A stretch of 64,000 nucleotides of DNA, taken from the NCBI RefSeq assembly GCF_000025325.1, contig NC_013743.1, positions 2,790,001-2,854,000 on the forward strand. The letters are read 5' to 3'. Position numbers and translations under genes: made by a program. The DNA comes from Haloterrigena turkmenica DSM 5511 (GTDB lineage: Archaea > Halobacteriota > Halobacteria > Halobacteriales > Natrialbaceae). Below, piece after piece: positions 60,382 to 64,000 of this stretch; the stretch's first letter is position 1, and each line of letters begins with the position of its first letter. Under the pieces are notes generated by a model, which was not told the origin of the DNA, searched no databases, and worked only from the letters and a program-made list of their open reading frames with translations.

Positions 60382-61065
60382 ATGCCGTTTCGCGTCGACG
60401 AGCGTGCGACCGAGTTCCGAGAGATCGACCGCTTCGACGGCGGCGTCGGCTGGATCGCCCACCCCGACGAGGAGATGCAACGCGCGAGCCACGCCCTCGA
60501 GGTAGACGGCGACGTCTGGCTCATCGATCCCGTCGACACCGCGGGACTCGACGAACTGGTCGCCGAGTTCGGCGACGTACGGGGGGTCGTCGTCCTGCTC
60601 GATCGCCACACGCGAGACGCCGAAGCGATCGCCGACCGGCACAACGTGCCGGTCTATCTCCCCCAGATCTTCGAGGGCGTCACCGAGGACCTCGACGCCC
60701 CGGTCGCCCGCTTTTCGGACGAACTCTCCGACACCGGCCTCGAGGCCCACACGATCGTCGACAATCGCTTCTGGAAGGAGGTCGCCCTCTACGACCGCGA
60801 GGACGGAACGCTCGTCGTCCCCGAATCGGTCGGCACGGCCGCGTTCTTCCGGGCCGGAAGCGAACGCCTCGGCGTCCACCCGATGCGTCGACCCGTCCCG
60901 CCGCGCGAGGAACTGGGCGGCTTCTCGCCCGAGCGGATCCTCGTCGGGCACGGTCCGGGGATCACGACCGACGCGCCGGCGGCGCTCGCGGACGCCCTCG
61001 AGAACGCTCGCCGGCGCGCGCCGCAGGTATACGCTGGGATGGCGTGGCAGCTGCTGCCGATCTAG
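60382..61065 (+). CDS. Conserved haloarchaeal protein, MBL-fold-like without metal motif
   Basis: A 227-residue protein. The order of strands and motifs (GDVWLIDPVDTAGLDELVAE, VVVLLDRHTRDAEAIADRHN and ILVGHGPGITTDAPAALADA) resembles the metallo-beta-lactamase fold. The HxHxDH motif is reduced to DRHTRDAEAI, so a dinuclear metal site is doubtful. Function unknown. The ATG at 60382 begins the conserved part (MPFRVDERATEFREI). It is divergent from the VOC gene. Confidence 0.7.
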   Translation: MPFRVDERATEFREIDRFDGGVGWIAHPDEEMQRASHALEVDGDVWLIDPVDTAGLDELVAEFGDVRGVVVLLDRHTRDAEAIADRHNVPVYLPQIFEGVTEDLDAPVARFSDELSDTGLEAHTIVDNRFWKEVALYDREDGTLVVPESVGTAAFFRAGSERLGVHPMRRPVPPREELGGFSPERILVGHGPGITTDAPAALADALENARRRAPQVYAGMAWQLLPI

Positions 61066-61244
61066 CTACTACCGCCGCCGAAGACGGTACCGATACGATC
61101 GACGCGCTCGTGTCGCGTTCCAGCACCGTCGGATCGCCCGTACCCTGTTCGAGCGTCATCGTATCGCCCGTATCCTGTTCCGGCATCGGTTACAGCGATG
61201 ATCGTGGGGGTACAACTAACTACGATCGGTACTTACGGGGAATA

Positions 61245-61667
61245 GTGGTCTATATCACGCGGGCGCTCGTAGACGTCCTTCTCGATCTCGCCAGCGACGC
61301 CGATCCGGACCGCGTGACGACCGGCGTCTCGGTGATGCCCGCCGGCGAACTCGAGGGGACAACCGAGTTAGCGCCCGAGACACCGGTCTTTACGGATTTC
61401 TTCCTCCCGGACCCGGACAACGCCCTCAACGCCGTCTTCGGCGTCGATCTCACGACCCCGGCCCGCCAGACACAGGGGCAGTTCGTCTCGCACCCGCTCC
61501 GGGAACTCGAGGTGACCAAGCGAGACGACCTCGCGCAAGTGATCTTCGTCGCCGTTCCGCCGTGGGAACTCGACGAACAGTCGTTCGGTGCCTTCGACCG
61601 GCGCGGTCGACGGCAACCCCTCGAGGTCGTGGACGCGCGACCGCCGGACCAGTCGCTGACCGACTGA
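61245..61667 (+). CDS. Conserved haloarchaeal protein
   Basis: A 140-residue protein read from a GTG at 61245 (VVYITRALVDVLLDLASDAD). The core ELAPETPVFTDFFLPDPDNA, LNAVFGVDLTTPARQTQGQF and VSHPLRELEVTKRDDLAQVI recurs in other haloarchaea as far as I recall, with no function. The open frame runs far upstream, but the earlier part overlaps the preceding gene in another frame and is not coding. The start is uncertain. Confidence 0.65.
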   Translation: MVYITRALVDVLLDLASDADPDRVTTGVSVMPAGELEGTTELAPETPVFTDFFLPDPDNALNAVFGVDLTTPARQTQGQFVSHPLRELEVTKRDDLAQVIFVAVPPWELDEQSFGAFDRRGRRQPLEVVDARPPDQSLTD

Positions 61668-61720
61668 CTGCGGCGGCGGGAAGAAATATCGAATCCGAAC
61701 GCGCTGCGAGCGCGCGACCG

Positions 61721-61876
61721 CTACCAGAACGAGGCCGGAACCGGTTCCGGTCGCGGTGCGGCGCTCGTCGGCCCGTGTCCGTCACCGATTATTCGATCGA
61801 TGATGCTCCGACGCTCCGGCTTACGATCGTCGTCAGCGTCGTCCGACGGCGATGGGAAGTCCGGGACGTGTGGCAT
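61721..61876 (-). CDS. Small 51-residue protein
   Basis: A short frame on the minus strand: MPHVPDFPSPSDDADDDRKP, then ERRSIIDRIIGDGHGPTSAA and PRPEPVPASFW. Its Asp/Pro-rich composition and haloarchaeal codon use look translated, and no longer frame competes. No family recognised. Convergent with the preceding gene. Confidence 0.45.
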   Translation of the reverse strand: MPHVPDFPSPSDDADDDRKPERRSIIDRIIGDGHGPTSAAPRPEPVPASFW

Positions 61877-62061
61877 CTGTCTTCGACCTCCAGTGCGAAC
61901 TAGGGCCTCGAAACGGATAATAGCCGTGCCTGTGCTGACGAGGTAGCGGCGATCGTGCTGTCACGGCCCGTCTCGTACCGCTCGGTCTCGCAACGCTCCC
62001 GGGCGAGCATCGGCCCGACGACTCGAGCGCACTGACTCGAGACTCGAGAGCGACGACCGCG

Positions 62062-62271
62062 CTACTCGAGGTAGCCGAGCCCGCGAAGCTGTTCGGTGAT
62101 CTCCTCGAACTCGGCTTCGGTGAGTTCGCCCTCCTTCTGGTGCTGGATGACGATGCTCCGGAGCAGGAACCGAACGAGATCGCTCGTGCTCTGGAAGCTG
62201 GTGCCGTCGATCGTCTCCTCGACGCGGTCGGCCAGATCCTTCGGGATCGAGACCGTGGTGTATTCGGTCAT
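62062..62271 (-). CDS. Ribbon-helix-helix (CopG-type) protein
   Basis: A 69-residue protein. TEYTTVSIPKDLADRVEETI and DGTSFQSTSDLVRFLLRSIV make up the RHH fold, with the strand TTVSIP contacting DNA as a dimer. A short acidic helical tail (LTEAEFEEITEQLRGLGYLE) follows. It is probably a small regulator; no toxin is adjacent. The ATG at 62271 is the one that gives the RHH start; the upstream frame is antisense to other genes. Confidence 0.83.
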   Translation of the reverse strand: MTEYTTVSIPKDLADRVEETIDGTSFQSTSDLVRFLLRSIVIQHQKEGELTEAEFEEITEQLRGLGYLE

Positions 62272-62419
62272 ACAGGTGTCTTCATCGCCGGCGACAAATG
62301 CGTGTCGGGAGCGGACGTCCGTGTCGATCCAGCGGTGTCTCCTTCCCACGGATCGAGAGCGTGGCTTTCCCACGGCCGTCTTCGTAGCGGTTTTGCGGGC
62401 GGACGTGCTACGTGATCGT

Positions 62420-62749
62420 ATGGGAGTCCGGCCACCATCGAGCGGAGACGACGACGAACCCGAGAGCATCGAATTCGGTATCGCCGCCGTCGACGCCCGC
62501 CTAAAGGACGCGGAGCTATCGTTTCCGGCGACGAAAGACGACGTCGCGGCCGAACTCGGCCACGAACGCATTCCGTACAACGTCCACGGAAACGACGTCG
62601 CGCTGCGCGAGATGCTCGCGGAAGTCGACACCGAGGAGTTTCGCTCGCGCCAGGAACTGTTGAACGACCTGCACGGCCCGTTCGAGGAGTATCGACGGAA
62701 CAACTCGAACGGCGTCTTCCAGCAGGTCCGTTCGATGCTGCCCTTTTGA
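62420..62749 (+). CDS. DUF5789 family protein
   Basis: A 109-residue protein. SIEFGIAAVDARLKDAELSF, PATKDDVAAELGHERIPYNV and FRSRQELLNDLHGPFEEYRR match DUF5789, a haloarchaeal family of unknown role. The ATG at 62420 begins just before the conserved part. It is convergent with aglJ, whose stop is six bases beyond its own. Confidence 0.83.
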   Translation: MGVRPPSSGDDDEPESIEFGIAAVDARLKDAELSFPATKDDVAAELGHERIPYNVHGNDVALREMLAEVDTEEFRSRQELLNDLHGPFEEYRRNNSNGVFQQVRSMLPF

Positions 62750-62755
62750 AACGCG

Positions 62756-63715
62756 TTATCGTCCGTCGTCGTCTCGCTCGCGGCTCTTGCGAGTGATCTG
62801 CTCGAGACGGCGCCGCTGCTCGCGGTGCAAAGAGAGGAGCATATCCGAGAGGACGCCGAAGATGAGTAACTGGACGCCCAACAGAATCGCGGCCGCCGAG
62901 ACCAGCGCCATGATCTCGTGGCCGATCTGGTACTGGATCCACTCCCAGAGGACGTACGACGCGATCGCACCGCCAAAGAGGATCCCGCCGACGCCGAAAC
63001 TGCCGAAATAAAACAGCGGGTTGTTGGTCTTGGCCAGCGAGTACAGCGCGAGGATGATCGTGCCGCCGTCCCTGATCGGGTGGAGGTTCGTCTCCGACTC
63101 GTCGGGGCGGGCGCCGTAACTGATCGGCACGACGGTCGTGTCGATACCGTGCTTGACGCACTCGACGGCGAGCTCCGTCTCGAGAGTGAAGCCGTCCGAG
63201 TCGATCGAGAGCCGGTCGAACGAGTCGACGGTGAACGCTCGGTACCCCGAGAGGATGTCCTCGTAGTCGGCACCGTGAATGACGCTGAACGAGCGGTTGA
63301 TCATCCGGTTGCCGAAGCCGTTCAACGCCTTCATCGCGTCGTCGTCCATGTCCGCAAAGCGATTGCCGATCACGTGCTCGTACCCCCGCGAGAGGGGCTC
63401 GATCATGGCGTCGATATCGACGGGATCGTAGGTCCCGTCGCCGTCTAACATCACCACGTAGGGGACGTTGACGTACTCGACTGCCTCGCGGACGGCCTGG
63501 CCCTTCCCCTCGCCGGACTGGACGAAGACGTGGGCGCCGCGGTCGCGGGCGATCTCCCGGGTTCCGTCGTCGCTCCCGCCGTCGGCGACGAGCACGTTCG
63601 TGTAGCCCTGCTCGTGAAAGCCGTCGATGACGTCGCCGATCGTCGCCGCCTCGTCGAGGGTCGGAATGAGAACGCAAACGTCGTCGGGAGAGATCTCCCG
63701 CGTCTCGGCGCTCAT
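62756..63715 (-). CDS. aglJ: Dolichol-phosphate hexosyltransferase, AglJ-like
   Basis: A 319-residue family 2 glycosyltransferase. CVLIPTLDEAATIGDVIDGF, VLVADGGSDDGTREIARDRG, the metal-binding VVMLDGDGTYDPVDIDAMIE and SGYRAFTVDSFDRLSIDSDG are typical. Two hydrophobic segments (about 232-252 and 264-290) anchor it in the membrane. AglJ adds the first sugar to dolichol phosphate for N-glycosylation of the S-layer. The ATG at 63715 begins the enzyme. The neighbouring AglM-like C-terminus supports a glycosylation locus. Confidence 0.82.
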   Translation of the reverse strand: MSAETREISPDDVCVLIPTLDEAATIGDVIDGFHEQGYTNVLVADGGSDDGTREIARDRGAHVFVQSGEGKGQAVREAVEYVNVPYVVMLDGDGTYDPVDIDAMIEPLSRGYEHVIGNRFADMDDDAMKALNGFGNRMINRSFSVIHGADYEDILSGYRAFTVDSFDRLSIDSDGFTLETELAVECVKHGIDTTVVPISYGARPDESETNLHPIRDGGTIILALYSLAKTNNPLFYFGSFGVGGILFGGAIASYVLWEWIQYQIGHEIMALVSAAAILLGVQLLIFGVLSDMLLSLHREQRRRLEQITRKSRERDDDGR

Positions 63716-63908
63716 AGCGATGACCTCTCCATCGCCGCTCGAGAGCCTCGCGTCCGCGCGAACCGCGTCATTTCCCATCGACAATCATTCCCGTGCGCTG
63801 CCGCAAAAGGATACTGATTGCGTAATACGCGTGTTATAACGGCGCCCGCAGACGGCCCGTCGCGCGTCGCGGTTCGCCGGGCCGACTCGAGGGACACCGA
63901 CATCGGCG

Positions 63909-64000
63909 TTACCAGGTGAGCCCCTCGTAGACCTCGAGGGCGTCCCGGTCGACGTCGATCCGGCGGCCGTCGACCAGCACCCGGCGTTCCATCCCGTCGA
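63909..64000 (-). CDS. aglM: UDP-glucose dehydrogenase, C-terminal end
   Basis: Only about 30 codons are in the window, ending in VLVDGRRIDVDRDALEVYEG and LTW with TAA at 63911-63909. The DGRR segment and YEGLTW end recall the C-terminus of haloarchaeal UDP-glucose 6-dehydrogenase (AglM), which makes UDP-glucuronate for S-layer glycans. The fragment is short, so the call leans on the aglJ gene next to it. The gap to aglJ (63716-63908) holds GTTATAAC at 63833-63840, a TATA-like site for aglJ. Confidence 0.5.
   Translation of the reverse strand, partial: DGMERRVLVDGRRIDVDRDALEVYEGLTW

Overview
The window is GC-rich, with acidic proteins, Tat and lipobox signals, short gene overlaps and TATA boxes close to start codons. 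Together with families found almost only in Halobacteria (HalOD1, DUF5779, DUF5789, DUF5799, the bacterio-opsin-activator HTH, a bacterial-type fructose PTS with GlpR) this points to a haloarchaeon, probably of the Natrinema/Haloterrigena kind. The genus is an inference.

Layout. 1-490: end of an Mrp Na+/H+ antiporter operon (mrpF, mrpG). 490-3100: a less GC-rich accessory stretch with an HTH_10 regulator, a small EamA transporter, a HalOD1 protein and a possible gene remnant. 3100-15300: SHOCT protein, an array of short hairpins (3786-4052), a RecJ-like DHH protein without its DHH triad, a thiolase/MDR pair, MBL hydrolases, OsmC, a ComEC-like lipoprotein with DUF3006, a gamma-class carbonic anhydrase and several small haloarchaeal proteins. 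15425-19549: a 1374-residue secreted protein with a Gln-rich 23-residue repeat. 20057-22144: biotin ECF transporter bioYMN. 22341-28707: standalone dihydrolipoyl dehydrogenase, DsrE protein, blue-copper protein, GH15 enzyme and HTH regulator. 28744-32330: CoA-disulfide-reductase-like enzyme, a 220-bp stretch of consecutive inverted repeats, PhaB-like reductase and two regulators. 32331-34512: nickel regulon (NikR divergent from a NicO transporter) with a degenerate HalOD1-like ORF. 34860-34933: tRNA-Thr(CGU). 35028-39815: Trm5, Rieske protein, DphB, a 4-TM protein and an alpha/beta hydrolase.

39918-45862 is a fructose-uptake operon, glpR-pfkB-ptfC-ptfA-ptsH-ptsI-ptfB, with tightly overlapping genes and two inverted repeats in its promoter gaps. 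It imports fructose as fructose-1-phosphate and converts it to fructose-1,6-bisphosphate. 46147-55761 is the branched-chain amino acid block: ilvB-ilvN-ilvC-orf-leuC-leuD, then a DMT exporter and leuB, with leuA upstream on its own promoter. The order resembles the one known from Haloferax volcanii (from memory). leuA has a striking start: the only promoter-matched ATG is one base out of frame with the enzyme and would be corrected by one base fewer in a six-G run.

56236-63715 holds two ferritin-like proteins, DUF5779, a histidine kinase, a VOC protein, conserved haloarchaeal proteins and the glycosyltransferase AglJ. The window ends in the C-terminus of a probable UDP-glucose dehydrogenase (AglM), so an S-layer glycosylation locus probably lies just beyond.

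I saw no rRNA, CRISPR array, complete insertion sequence or replication origin.
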